A stretch of 13,102 bases of DNA from positions 1-13,102 of the forward strand of contig JBMYXZ010000036.1 of the NCBI GenBank assembly GCA_049608925.1. The letters are read 5' to 3'. This DNA is from JBMYXZ01 sp049608925. Lineage in GTDB: Bacteria > Pseudomonadota > Alphaproteobacteria > JAGOMX01. Each line of letters begins with the position of its first letter. Within the stretch, counting starts at the first letter, position 1. The notes beneath the pieces were generated by a model that ran no database searches, was not told the origin of the DNA, and worked only from the letters and a program-made list of their open reading frames with translations. The translations under genes and the position numbers were made by a program. Shown in pieces: positions 1 to 7,987 of this stretch.

Positions 1-1
1 T

Positions 2-301
2 AACCTAAAGAACCGTCTGCCGCTGAAAACCAACATTGTAAAGGACATCTTTGCAGAACTGGGCGAAGATACGCCTTTTTCACGCAGGCAAATTCGTGAT
101 GCAATTGCGTATTATACGTACTCGTACTTCTATCAAAAGAAAATTGTTCGCGGTCACAGCCGTATAGACTTGCAAGGCAACGAGGTCGAAGAGCCCTCTA
201 CACGCCATAAAAAGTACGCGACTAAGCTGATGAAAAAGCAGCCGGTGACGATCAAAAAATTCGGGGCGCGTAAAATTTCCGAACCTGCAAGGGTTGGTTA
301 G
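2..301 (+). CDS. ProQ/FinO-domain RNA chaperone (3' part, start outside window)
   Basis: The reading frame is open from the left edge and ends at TAG 299-301, giving the last 99 residues of a protein. Its first ~70 residues line up with the FinO/ProQ RNA-binding domain: LPLKTNI corresponds to the family's RPLKxGI, SRRQIRDAIAYYTYSYFYQ to the helix SKxQLRxALxxYTxSxxYL, and RIDLQGNEVEE to RVDLDGNPxGE. Family knowledge: these proteins bind structured small RNAs and mRNA 3' ends and act as RNA chaperones in the cytoplasm. A basic tail rich in Lys (KKQPVTIKKFGARK) follows, as is common in the family. The N-terminus lies outside the window. It converges with the next gene, the two stop codons being 8 nt apart. 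The domain assignment is firm; the RNA targets are unknown. Confidence 0.85.
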   Translation, partial: NLKNRLPLKTNIVKDIFAELGEDTPFSRRQIRDAIAYYTYSYFYQKKIVRGHSRIDLQGNEVEEPSTRHKKYATKLMKKQPVTIKKFGARKISEPARVG

Positions 302-309
302 AAAACAAG

Positions 310-927
310 CTATTCGGTAGGTGAAGAGGTTTCTAGCTTTTCAAGTTGTCTAATGACTCTTCTGCGTATTTTGTCGGATTTTATTGTCTCAACTAGCTTC
401 TGCGCTAGATCTTTGTCATGTATATAGACCGCGGGTACCAGGAATCTCAATGAATGATCAATGCGCCAGCTGTACCCATGCTTGCATACCTCTACAAGGT
501 ATTTTACAGTTTTTATATAGTTATTTCGTGGACCAGTTTGTATTGCCCCGACAACATCGGATAGAGCATCTACTATACGTACGTGGTGATCAAGCTTTTT
601 TAGGGTTGATAATATACTATTGGTCTTCGAGGTAATAAATTCATCTGGGAAGCCCAGTTCGCACGCACATTTTAGTGGATATGCTGAGACAGTTGCAATA
701 CGGTTGGGATCTTGAAGTTCAGATGCAGACTTGAAGGAATCCTCAATGATTTTCTTTTGGTATTTTGCTGGTGCATGCATTGCAACTTCTGCAAGCGATT
801 GAGCTTTATGCCAAGGATCGGGTATACTTTTTGCAATGCTGAGGGCGTCTTTGAAGTTTGATTTACACAGTTCGCCTACCTGTCGTCTTTTGTTTACAGA
901 TTCCATTGTGTTTTTATCAATTGTCAT
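310..927 (-). CDS. hypothetical all-helical repeat (HEAT/ARM- or TPR-like solenoid) protein
   Basis: This codes for 205 residues with no signal peptide or membrane segment, so a cytoplasmic location is likely. I do not recognise a named family. About five two-helix units of 35-40 residues can be seen, near residues 25-52, 62-90, 104-130, 138-167 and 173-198. The first is the clearest: ALSIAKSIPDPW followed by KAQSLAEVAMHAP. Later units keep a similar spacing of Ala/Leu positions, with a polar DP-, HH- or SW-type turn between the helices. Such solenoids usually bind proteins, but no partner can be named. Start ATG 925-927 is preceded by GGAG three bases away, and a TTGACA promoter lies further upstream. 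It converges with the ProQ-domain gene and diverges from nuoC. Coding is supported by length and pattern rather than by a known homologue. Confidence 0.65.
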   Translation of the reverse strand: MTIDKNTMESVNKRRQVGELCKSNFKDALSIAKSIPDPWHKAQSLAEVAMHAPAKYQKKIIEDSFKSASELQDPNRIATVSAYPLKCACELGFPDEFITSKTNSILSTLKKLDHHVRIVDALSDVVGAIQTGPRNNYIKTVKYLVEVCKHGYSWRIDHSLRFLVPAVYIHDKDLAQKLVETIKSDKIRRRVIRQLEKLETSSPTE

Positions 928-961
928 TGTCTCCGCAGATCATTTACATGGTTTACCGTTC

Positions 962-990
962 ATTCTGTGGAATCGGGTGGTTTTTGTCAA
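962..990 (-). promoter_or_regulatory. sigma70-type promoter for the helical-repeat gene
   Basis: On the minus strand there is a perfect -35 TTGACA (985-990), a 17-nt spacer and a -10 CAGAAT (962-967, 4 of 6 matches to consensus). It would start transcription near position 955, leaving a leader of about 27 nt before the ATG at 927. Inferred from sequence match and position. Confidence 0.45.
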
Positions 991-1124
991 TTGGTTCCCA
1001 TGTGTGACATTTTCGTATCTGCCGAGTATGCATCAGGAAAGTTCAGGTTTTTTATGCTCATGCACTATAAAATGCTCAACTGAGGTAAAATTATGTTCAC
1101 TTCTGCAGGATCACATAAACCCTG

Positions 1125-1154
1125 TTTACTCCTGGGTTATTTATACATTATAAT
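1125..1154 (+). promoter_or_regulatory. sigma70-type promoter of the nuoC-I operon
   Basis: A perfect -10 TATAAT at 1149-1154 is preceded, after an 18-nt spacer, by TTTACT at 1125-1130 (4 of 6 matches to the -35 consensus). Transcription would begin near 1161, about 39 nt before nuoC. This supports nuoC being the first gene of its operon here. No operator could be recognised in the divergent 928-1199 region. Confidence 0.55.
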
Positions 1155-1199
1155 AAGTCCGTATAGAAAAAATCCGAAACCAAAAGGATTAGGATCTTT

Positions 1200-1868
1200 A
1201 TGGCGCAAACTTCCCGAGCCTTGCAGAACAGCTTGGTCAAGGCTTTAAAGAAAGACATTCTTGAAAGCACCATTCAGCACGGTGATGTGTCCATCACGGT
1301 GTCTCGTGAGAATATTGTCAAGGTATTGACGTACCTTCGTGATGCAGTTGATCATCAATTTCGCATACTTTTAGATATTACTGCTGTGGACTACCCCGAG
1401 CGCAACCCGCGCTTTGAGGTTGTCTATATCCTGCTTAGTATCTCAACGAACCAGCGACTGCGTGTGAAACTGAAGGCGAATCTTGATGAGCAGATTCCAA
1501 CGGTTACCAGTGTGTTCGGGTCGGCAAATTGGGCCGAGCGCGAAACCTGGGATATGTTCGGGCTGAAGTTTGCGGGCCATCCGGATATGCGGCGCTTGTT
1601 GACAGACTATAACTTTGAAGGGCATCCGCTGCGTAAAGACTTTCCGCTGACAGGATATGTCGAGGTGCGTTATGATAATGAACAGCGACGTGTTGTTTAT
1701 GAACCTGTGAAGCTGCAACAAGAATTCCGCAGCTTTGACTTCATGAGCCCCTGGGAAGGCATGACCACTGAAATGAGTGGATCGGCTGTCTTGCCGGGTG
1801 ATGAAAAAGCAGCGCCAGAACCTGCAAATGACACGACTGAAGAAGGTAAGAAGAATGTCGGCACTTGA
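1200..1868 (+). CDS. nuoC: NADH-quinone oxidoreductase subunit C (30 kDa subunit)
   Basis: This is a subunit of the connecting fragment of complex I (NADH:ubiquinone oxidoreductase) on the cytoplasmic side of the inner membrane. It packs against NuoD and holds no cofactor. The 222 residues carry the 30-kDa signature ERETWDMFGLKFAGHPDMRR (113-132) followed by GHPLRKDFPL (141-150). A polar, acidic tail of ~35 residues follows, as in many alphaproteobacterial NuoC proteins. It is a separate protein, not the NuoCD fusion of enterobacteria. ATG 1200 has AGGA at 1191-1194, five bases upstream. The gene heads the operon: nuoA and nuoB, which normally precede it, are absent here and replaced by the divergent helical-repeat gene. 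It overlaps nuoD by 14 nt. Confidence 0.96.
   Translation: MAQTSRALQNSLVKALKKDILESTIQHGDVSITVSRENIVKVLTYLRDAVDHQFRILLDITAVDYPERNPRFEVVYILLSISTNQRLRVKLKANLDEQIPTVTSVFGSANWAERETWDMFGLKFAGHPDMRRLLTDYNFEGHPLRKDFPLTGYVEVRYDNEQRRVVYEPVKLQQEFRSFDFMSPWEGMTTEMSGSAVLPGDEKAAPEPANDTTEEGKKNVGT
1842..1846 (+). promoter_or_regulatory. ribosome binding site that fixes the nuoD start
   Basis: GAAGG lies eight bases before ATG 1855, inside the end of nuoC. It selects this ATG over an in-frame ATG at 1777, which would add 26 basic residues unlike any NuoD N-terminus. Confidence 0.6.
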
Positions 1869-3033
1869 TAAACGCGAATTTACCATAAACTTTGGTCCCC
1901 AGCATCCTGCGGCGCATGGTGTTCTTCGTATGATTTTGGAAATGGATGGCGAGGTTGTTGAACGTGCCGATCCGCACATTGGCTTGTTGCATCGCGGCAC
2001 AGAAAAACTGATTGAGCATAAGACTTATTTACAGGCTGTGCCATATTTCGACCGTTTGGATTATGTAGCGCCCATGTGTCAAGAGCACGGGTTTGCTTTG
2101 GCGGTTGAAAAGTTACTGCAGATTGAAGTTCCGCAGCGCGGACAATACATTCGAGTATTGTTTGCCGAGATATCGCGCATCTTGAATCACTTGTTGAACC
2201 TGACCACTTTCGCGATTGACGTTGGTGCCATGACACCACTGTTGTGGGCGTTTGAACAACGTGAGATTCTGATGGAATTTTATGAGCGCGTGTCAGGCGC
2301 AAGGCTGCATTCAGCGTATTTCCGCCCAGGCGGTGTGCACCAAGACATGCCGGATGGTTTGGCAGAAGATATCTACCAGTTCACGCAGACGTTTCCTGAG
2401 TTTATTGATGACATGGAAACGCTGTTGACGGATAATCGTATCTTTAAGCAGCGCACGGTTGATATTGGGGTGGTCACGAAAGATGAAGCGCTTGATTTAG
2501 GATTTTCTGGACCAATGATTAGAGCGTCCGGTGTTCCGTGGGATTTGCGTAAATCTCAACCTTATGATGCTTATGCAGACATGGACTTTGATATCCCTGT
2601 GGGTAAGACAGGCGACTGTTATGCGCGTTATCTGGTGCGTGTTGATGAAATGCGCGAATCCTTGAAGATCATTCAGCAATGTTTGGACAAGATGCCGTCT
2701 GGGCCTGTGTCGTCAACCGATCCAAAGGTCACGCCACCAAAACGTACAGAGATGAAAAGCTCGATGGAAGCACTTATCAACCATTTTAAGCTGCACACGG
2801 AAGGCTATCACGTTCCTGCAGGCGAAACTTATGCCGCGGTTGAAGCGCCTAAGGGTGAGTTTGGAGTGTTCTTGGTCGCAGACGGAACAAACAAACCATA
2901 TAGATGTAAAATTCGCGCTCCGAGCTATTACTTTTTGGCGGCAATGGACCAGATGTCTAAAGGCTATATGTTGTCAGATGCAGTTGCGATTCTGGGTGCA
3001 CTGGATGTGGTTTTTGGGGAGATTGACCGATGA
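1855..3033 (+). CDS. nuoD: NADH-quinone oxidoreductase subunit D (49 kDa subunit)
   Basis: This core subunit forms most of the quinone-binding cavity of complex I, at the junction with NuoB and NuoH. From ATG 1855 the product has 392 residues, the usual alphaproteobacterial length. Family hallmarks are FGPQHPAAHGVLR (13-25), the RGTEKLIEHKTYLQ block (47-60), the DRLDY motif (66-70) and ARLHSAYFRPGGVHQD. By alignment from memory, His21 and Tyr70 match the conserved His and Tyr that contact the quinone headgroup; their 49-residue spacing fits the Thermus enzyme. The protein descends from the large subunit of NiFe hydrogenases but lacks the metal site. It overlaps nuoC upstream, and its TGA overlaps the nuoE ATG in an ATGA, which suggests translational coupling. 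Confidence 0.97.
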   Translation: MSALDKREFTINFGPQHPAAHGVLRMILEMDGEVVERADPHIGLLHRGTEKLIEHKTYLQAVPYFDRLDYVAPMCQEHGFALAVEKLLQIEVPQRGQYIRVLFAEISRILNHLLNLTTFAIDVGAMTPLLWAFEQREILMEFYERVSGARLHSAYFRPGGVHQDMPDGLAEDIYQFTQTFPEFIDDMETLLTDNRIFKQRTVDIGVVTKDEALDLGFSGPMIRASGVPWDLRKSQPYDAYADMDFDIPVGKTGDCYARYLVRVDEMRESLKIIQQCLDKMPSGPVSSTDPKVTPPKRTEMKSSMEALINHFKLHTEGYHVPAGETYAAVEAPKGEFGVFLVADGTNKPYRCKIRAPSYYFLAAMDQMSKGYMLSDAVAILGALDVVFGEIDR

Positions 3034-3626
3034 GCACAACACAACCAACCACATTTGCTTTTTCCAAGAAATATCAGCCTTTGGTTGATAAGGCCTTGGC
3101 AAAGTATCCAGAAGATCGTAGGCGCAGCGCCGTTATTCCCCTTTTGGATTTGGCACAACGCCAACATGGGGGCTGGGTACCGCAGCCAGCAATTGAGCTG
3201 ATCAGCGAGATGTTGGACATGGCGCCTATAAAGGTACTTGAGGTGGCAACTTTCTATACGATGATTAATACCGAGCCCGTTGGGGAGCATCATATCCAGG
3301 TTTGTACTACAACACCGTGTTGGCTGCGTGGTAGTGATGACGTCGTCAGCGCTTGTAAAAAGAAACTGGGTATCGATTTTGGTGAGACCACCAAAGATGG
3401 CAAGTTTAGCATGCTAGAGGTCGAGTGCCTGGGGGCTTGTGCCAACGCACCGATGATTCAAATCAATGATGATTATTATGAAGATCTTACGGCTGAATCA
3501 ATGGAAAAACTTCTAGATGATTTGGCGGCGGGTAAAAAGACTAAGATTGGATCCCAGATTGGTCGTCAAGCATCCGAGCCTGAAGGTGGTGCTACAACTT
3601 TGCAAAAAGCTGGAAAGAAGGGGTAG
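3030..3626 (+). CDS. nuoE: NADH-quinone oxidoreductase subunit E (24 kDa subunit, [2Fe-2S] N1a)
   Basis: With NuoF and NuoG this forms the NADH-oxidising module of complex I. Its thioredoxin-like domain holds the binuclear cluster N1a. The four ligands are visible: Cys92 and Cys97 in CTTTPC, Cys133 and Cys137 in CLGAC. The N-terminal helical part contains YPEDRRRSAVIPLL and the ATFYTM motif (73-78), both standard for the family. Of the 198 residues, the last ~30 form a Lys/Gly-rich tail beyond the fold, as in several alphaproteobacterial proteins. It starts inside the nuoD stop (ATGA), and nuoF follows after 4 nt. Confidence 0.97.
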   Translation: MSTTQPTTFAFSKKYQPLVDKALAKYPEDRRRSAVIPLLDLAQRQHGGWVPQPAIELISEMLDMAPIKVLEVATFYTMINTEPVGEHHIQVCTTTPCWLRGSDDVVSACKKKLGIDFGETTKDGKFSMLEVECLGACANAPMIQINDDYYEDLTAESMEKLLDDLAAGKKTKIGSQIGRQASEPEGGATTLQKAGKKG

Positions 3627-3630
3627 GGAG

Positions 3631-4899
3631 ATGCTGCAAGATAAAGATCGTATCTTTACCAATTTATACGGCTATGAAGATTGGCAGCTGCCCGCTGCGA
3701 AAAAACGTGGCGATTGGGATAAGACCAAGGATTTGATCAAGAAGGGCCGTGAGTGGGTCATTGAAGAGACTATTTCCTCGGGTCTTAGAGGTCGCGGAGG
3801 AGCCGGTTTCCCAACGGGCCGCAAGTGGTCATTTATGCCCCCTGCAAGTGACCGCCCTCATTATCTGGTGATCAATGCTGATGAAAGTGAACCGGGTACT
3901 TGTAAAGATCGTGAAATCATTCGCAATGATCCACAAAAGTTGATTGAAGGGGCCTTGCTTGCTGGTTTTGCGATCAATGCACATGTTGGCTATATCTATA
4001 TCCGCGGTGAATATGTTTTTGAAGCACATCGACTGGAAGACGCTATTGCCGAGGCTTATGAAGCAGGCCTGCTGGGCAAGAATGCAGCCGGTTCTGGATG
4101 GGACTTTGACCTGTATGTTCACCGGGGGGCAGGGGCTTATATTTGCGGTGAAGAGTCTGCCATGTTGGAAAGCTTGGAAGGGCGCAAGGGCATGCCGCGT
4201 TTGAAGCCTCCGTTTCCAGCGATGTGCGGTTTGTATGGTTGCCCAACAACAGTTAACAATGTTGAATCTATTGCCGTGGTTCCGACTATTTTGCGTCGAG
4301 GCGGCAGCTGGTTTGCCAGCATTGGGCCTGAAAGAAATGAAGGCACGAAAATATTCAGTATCTCTGGTCATGTTGAAAAACCTTGTAACGTTGAAGAAGC
4401 TATGGGCATTCCTCTGCGCCAACTGATAGAGGAACATTGCGGTGGTGTCCGCGGTGGCTGGGATAATTTGTTGGCAGTGATCCCTGGGGGATCATCGGTG
4501 CCTTTGTTGCCCAAAGATATATGTGACACAGTGACCATGGACTTTGATTCTTTGAAAGAAGTAAAGTCAGGCCTGGGAACAGCAGCGGTAATCGTGATGG
4601 ATAAGTCCACCGATGTTGTCAAAGCCATTGCGCGGCTATCTAAATTTTACATGCATGAAAGTTGTGGCCAGTGTACGCCTTGTCGCGAGGGTACTGGCTG
4701 GCTATGGCGTTTGTTAATGAAGATTATCCGCGGCGAAGGCCGGATGGAAGATATCGATAAATTAGAAGAGCTAACCTATCAAATCGAAGGGCATACAATT
4801 TGTGCTTTGGGAGATGCTGCAGCTTGGCCTGTGCAGGGCTTGATTAGGCATTTCCGAGGGGAGTTAGAAGAACGAATCAAGTCAGCGCGAGCAGCGTAG
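3631..4899 (+). CDS. nuoF: NADH-quinone oxidoreductase subunit F (51 kDa subunit, FMN and [4Fe-4S] N3)
   Basis: This subunit binds NADH and FMN and passes electrons to cluster N3. The product has 422 residues from ATG 3631, a normal length. The glycine-rich nucleotide-binding motif GLRGRGGAGFPTGRKW is at residues 51-66. The flavin-site stretch NADESEPGTCKDREI follows, then GAGAYICGEESAM, and the N3 cluster ligands Cys345, Cys348 and Cys351 (ESCGQCTPCREGTGW) with Cys391 in HTICALGD. The start is chosen because GAAGGGG lies seven bases upstream and because the longer in-frame extension from 3517 runs through nuoE coding sequence and is highly basic. It is separated from nuoE by 4 nt and from nuoG by 9 nt. 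Confidence 0.97.
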   Translation: MLQDKDRIFTNLYGYEDWQLPAAKKRGDWDKTKDLIKKGREWVIEETISSGLRGRGGAGFPTGRKWSFMPPASDRPHYLVINADESEPGTCKDREIIRNDPQKLIEGALLAGFAINAHVGYIYIRGEYVFEAHRLEDAIAEAYEAGLLGKNAAGSGWDFDLYVHRGAGAYICGEESAMLESLEGRKGMPRLKPPFPAMCGLYGCPTTVNNVESIAVVPTILRRGGSWFASIGPERNEGTKIFSISGHVEKPCNVEEAMGIPLRQLIEEHCGGVRGGWDNLLAVIPGGSSVPLLPKDICDTVTMDFDSLKEVKSGLGTAAVIVMDKSTDVVKAIARLSKFYMHESCGQCTPCREGTGWLWRLLMKIIRGEGRMEDIDKLEELTYQIEGHTICALGDAAAWPVQGLIRHFRGELEERIKSARAA

Positions 4900-4908
4900 G
4901 AAAAAAAG

Positions 4909-6972
4909 ATGGCGAAATTAACGATTGATGGACAACAGATAGAAATTGAAGACGGTGCAACGGTTATCCAAGCAGCTGAAAAAGCCGGCATTGAGATCCC
5001 GCATTTTTGCTATCACAACCGTTTGGACATTGCTGGTAACTGCCGCATGTGCTTGGTAGATATCGAGGGTGCACCAAAGCCGATCGCTAGCTGTGCTTGG
5101 CCGGTTGCAAATGACATGGTTGTTCATACGCGCTCGGAAAGAGCCGAAAAAGCCCGTAAAGGCGTGATGGAATTCCTGCTGATTAACCATCCTTTGGATT
5201 GTCCAATTTGTGACCAAGGCGGTGAATGTGACTTGCAAGACCAGGCTATGGCTTATGGTAAGGGTGTGTCCCGCTATGATGAAAACAAGCGTGCCGTTCG
5301 AAACAAATACATGGGACCAATCGTCAAGACATACATGAATCGCTGTATTCATTGCACGCGCTGTGTGCGATTTGCGCATGATGTTGCCGGCGTTCCTGAA
5401 ATGGGCGCTGTTAATCGCGGTGAAGCCATGGAGATTGTCACTTATTTAGACCGTCCGTTTTCTTCTGAAATGTCAGGAAATGTCATTGATCTGTGTCCTG
5501 TTGGAGCGTTGACCTCTCGTCCCTACCAGTTCCGCGGTAGGCCCTGGGAATTGACGAAGACGGAAAGTATCGATGTTATGGATGCTGTGGGCTCAAACAT
5601 TCGTGTTGATACCTATGGCCCTAAAGTTATGCGTGTGATGCCACGGTTGCATGAAGATGTGAACGAAGAATGGATTTCCGATAAAACACGCTATGCTTGT
5701 GATGGTCTGGGGCGTCAGCGCTTGGATATTCCCTATGTTCGCGTGAAAGGAAAGCTGCAAGCTGTCAGCTGGGATGAAGCCTTCACGACCATAAAGAAGA
5801 AGCTGAAAGGTGTTGATGGCTCTTTGATTGCTGCTATTGCAGGCGACCAAGCCGATTGCGAGTCTATGTTTGCGCTGAAAGATTTGATGGCAGGCCTAAG
5901 TTCACCAAACCTTGACTGCCGTCAAGATGGCGCTGCACATATCAATAGGTATCGCAGCCACTATTTGTTTAACACAACCATTGCGGGTATTGATGAAGCA
6001 GATGCGTGCTTAATCATTGGGGCGACACCTCGTTATGAAGCACCAATCATCAATGCACGATTGTTAAAGCGCCAGTTGCAGGGTGGGTTTCCCATTGCTC
6101 ATGTGGGGGCACCCCTTGATTCAACCTTCAAGGTTGAAGAACTGGGTGATCAGACCAGCGTCCTTGATGAGATCGCAAGCGGAAAACATCCTTTCTCAAA
6201 AATTCTTAAATCAGCGAAGAAGCCAATGCTGATCATTGGTAATCAGGCTTTGTGCCATGAAGACGCTGATAAAATCTTGGCTACTGCAGGTAAAATCGCC
6301 GATGACTTTGGCTTTATTGGTAAAGACTGGAATGGCTTTAACGTTCTGCATACCGCTGCGTCGCGCGTAGGTGGTTTGGACGTCGGATTTGTCCCGGGTA
6401 AAGAAGGGGCCGGAACTGCTGAGATTCTAAACAAAGCTCGTGACGGAGATTTGAAGGCAGTATATTTGCTAGGGGCCGACGAAGTTGATATGTCAGCCTT
6501 CAAGAAGACCTTTGTTATATATCAAGGCCATCATGGTGATGCTGGGGCACATGCCGCAGATGTAATTTTGCCAGGCGCTGCTTATACAGAAAAGTCTGGT
6601 ACATACGTAAACACAGAAGGCCGTGTTCAACGCACCCAGCAAGCGACTTTCCCACCTGGTGAAGCCCATGCAGATTGGCGTATTGTTCGTGCTCTAGCAG
6701 GAACTTTGGGGGTCAACATGAATTACGACTCGCTGGATGATCTGCGCGCGTCTATGGCAGCGGACAATCCCGTTTTTGCTAGCTTGGATACAACAGCCGT
6801 GCACGAATGGATGTCGTTGGGCAAAGCAACCAAGTTGAAAGCTGCTGCTATTCCCGCATGGGATCAGAATTTTTATATGACAGACCCGATTAGTCGCCAC
6901 TCGCCAACCATGTTGGCATGTTCCAAAGAGTTCGGCTTTATTGAAACAGAAGGAGACCGCGCCCATGCTTGA
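4909..6972 (+). CDS. nuoG: NADH-quinone oxidoreductase subunit G (75 kDa subunit, clusters N1b, N4, N5)
   Basis: This is the largest subunit of the peripheral arm and conducts electrons from NuoF/NuoE towards NuoI. It has 687 residues. The N-terminal ferredoxin domain binds N1b through Cys34, Cys45, Cys48 and Cys62. The next segment binds N5 through His94, Cys98, Cys101 and Cys107 (HPLDCPICDQGGEC). N4 is held by Cys146, Cys149, Cys152 and Cys196. The rest is a degenerate molybdopterin-oxidoreductase domain without an expected cofactor. The region after residue 215 lacks the cysteines of cluster N7 found in E. coli NuoG, as in mitochondria and alphaproteobacteria. AGGA overlaps the nuoF stop and serves as ribosome site. 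The gene end overlaps nuoH by 8 nt. Confidence 0.97.
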   Translation: MAKLTIDGQQIEIEDGATVIQAAEKAGIEIPHFCYHNRLDIAGNCRMCLVDIEGAPKPIASCAWPVANDMVVHTRSERAEKARKGVMEFLLINHPLDCPICDQGGECDLQDQAMAYGKGVSRYDENKRAVRNKYMGPIVKTYMNRCIHCTRCVRFAHDVAGVPEMGAVNRGEAMEIVTYLDRPFSSEMSGNVIDLCPVGALTSRPYQFRGRPWELTKTESIDVMDAVGSNIRVDTYGPKVMRVMPRLHEDVNEEWISDKTRYACDGLGRQRLDIPYVRVKGKLQAVSWDEAFTTIKKKLKGVDGSLIAAIAGDQADCESMFALKDLMAGLSSPNLDCRQDGAAHINRYRSHYLFNTTIAGIDEADACLIIGATPRYEAPIINARLLKRQLQGGFPIAHVGAPLDSTFKVEELGDQTSVLDEIASGKHPFSKILKSAKKPMLIIGNQALCHEDADKILATAGKIADDFGFIGKDWNGFNVLHTAASRVGGLDVGFVPGKEGAGTAEILNKARDGDLKAVYLLGADEVDMSAFKKTFVIYQGHHGDAGAHAADVILPGAAYTEKSGTYVNTEGRVQRTQQATFPPGEAHADWRIVRALAGTLGVNMNYDSLDDLRASMAADNPVFASLDTTAVHEWMSLGKATKLKAAAIPAWDQNFYMTDPISRHSPTMLACSKEFGFIETEGDRAHA
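6951..6955 (+). promoter_or_regulatory. ribosome binding site that fixes the nuoH start
   Basis: AGGAG lies nine bases before ATG 6965. An upstream in-frame ATG at 6941 would put this site inside the gene and add eight polar residues (MKQKETAP), so the 6965 start is preferred. Confidence 0.55.
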
Positions 6973-7987
6973 AGCAATAATGCAATACGGGCTACCTTTT
7001 GCCATCCTATCGTTTAAGGTGCTGCTGTTCGCGATACCAATTTTGCTATCGGTTGCTTACCTGGTTTATGCGGAACGCCGTGTGATTGGCGCTATGCAGC
7101 TGCGCAAGGGGCCAAACGTTGTTGGGCCATTTGGATTGCTGCAGCCCATTGCCGATGCGGTGAAGCTGATCCACAAAGAAACAATTTTGCCGACGTCATC
7201 TAACCCCGTGGTTTTTATGATCGCACCGGCGATTACTTTCAGCCTAAGCTTGGCGGCCTGGGCTGTGATGCCCTTTGGGGAAGGTATGGTATTCGCCGAC
7301 ATCAATGTGGGTATTTTGTATCTGTTTGCAATCAGCTCGCTAAGCGTTTACGGCATTATCATGGCAGGCTGGGCCAGTAACTCAAAATACGCCTTTTTAG
7401 GGGCTTTGCGATCCGCTGCGCAAATGGTGTCTTATGAAGTCTCGATGGGGCTGATCATCGTGACCGTGCTGTTATGCGTTGGGTCGATGAATTTAACCGA
7501 CATAGTTCTGGCGCAGCAAGACATGTGGTTTGCCATTCCCTTGTTCCCAATGTTTATCGTGTTTTTTATCTCTGTGTTGGCTGAGACAAACCGTTCACCA
7601 TTCGACTTACCAGAAGCTGAAGCCGAGCTGGTTTCAGGTTATAACGTTGAATATTCCTCGATGGCCTTTGCGTTGTTCTTTTTGGGGGAATACGCATGCA
7701 TGATCTTGATGAGCGCAATGACAGCTGTTCTATTCTTGGGAGGTTGGCTACCGCCAATAGATATGGCGCCGTTTACCTATGTCCCCGGCATAGTCTGGTT
7801 TGCCTTGAAGATTGCGTTTTTGCTGTTTGTCTTCTTATGGGTTCGTGCCACGGTTCCGCGTTATCGCTATGACCAATTGATGCGCTTGGGCTGGAAGGTA
7901 TTCTTGCCACTATCCTTGTTCTGGGTAGTACTGACCGCCGGTTTCCTTGTATATTTTGACAAGCTTCCGCAATATGGAGGACTATAA
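6965..7987 (+). CDS. nuoH: NADH-quinone oxidoreductase subunit H (ND1 homologue)
   Basis: This is the membrane subunit that docks the peripheral arm and forms the floor and entry of the quinone site. It has 340 residues and about eight hydrophobic segments, beginning with FAILSFKVLLFAIPILLSVA. Family motifs are clear: AERRVIGAMQLRKGPN in the first cytoplasmic loop, GPFGLLQPIADAVKLIHKE, and ETNRSPFDLPEAEAELVSGY in the long acidic loop near the quinone site. It is the only membrane-arm subunit in the window. The start overlaps the end of nuoG by 8 nt, and its TAA shares a base with the nuoI ATG (TAATG). Confidence 0.97.
   Translation: MLEAIMQYGLPFAILSFKVLLFAIPILLSVAYLVYAERRVIGAMQLRKGPNVVGPFGLLQPIADAVKLIHKETILPTSSNPVVFMIAPAITFSLSLAAWAVMPFGEGMVFADINVGILYLFAISSLSVYGIIMAGWASNSKYAFLGALRSAAQMVSYEVSMGLIIVTVLLCVGSMNLTDIVLAQQDMWFAIPLFPMFIVFFISVLAETNRSPFDLPEAEAELVSGYNVEYSSMAFALFFLGEYACMILMSAMTAVLFLGGWLPPIDMAPFTYVPGIVWFALKIAFLLFVFLWVRATVPRYRYDQLMRLGWKVFLPLSLFWVVLTAGFLVYFDKLPQYGGL

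Noticed and set aside
307..339. AAGCTA/TAGCTT inverted repeat followed by TTTT as a terminator for the ProQ-domain gene
   Set aside because: Only six AT-rich pairs with a 21-nt loop; too weak to call.
836..1153. Plus-strand open frame of 105 codons before nuoC
   Set aside because: It begins inside the antisense of the helical-repeat gene, runs through both promoters, and is Cys/Ser/Phe-rich with no recognisable pattern.
1443..2000. Minus-strand open frame of 185 codons across nuoC/nuoD
   Set aside because: It lies fully opposite two clear complex I genes, has no recognisable domain, and is rich in Cys, His and Arg as expected of an antisense shadow.
3829..4437. Minus-strand open frame of 202 codons inside nuoF
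   Set aside because: Antisense shadow of nuoF; the opposite strand has all N3 and FMN motifs, and this frame has no family resemblance.
4918..5379. Minus-strand open frame of 153 codons inside nuoG
   Set aside because: Opposite the iron-sulfur domains of nuoG, with no ribosome site or known motif.
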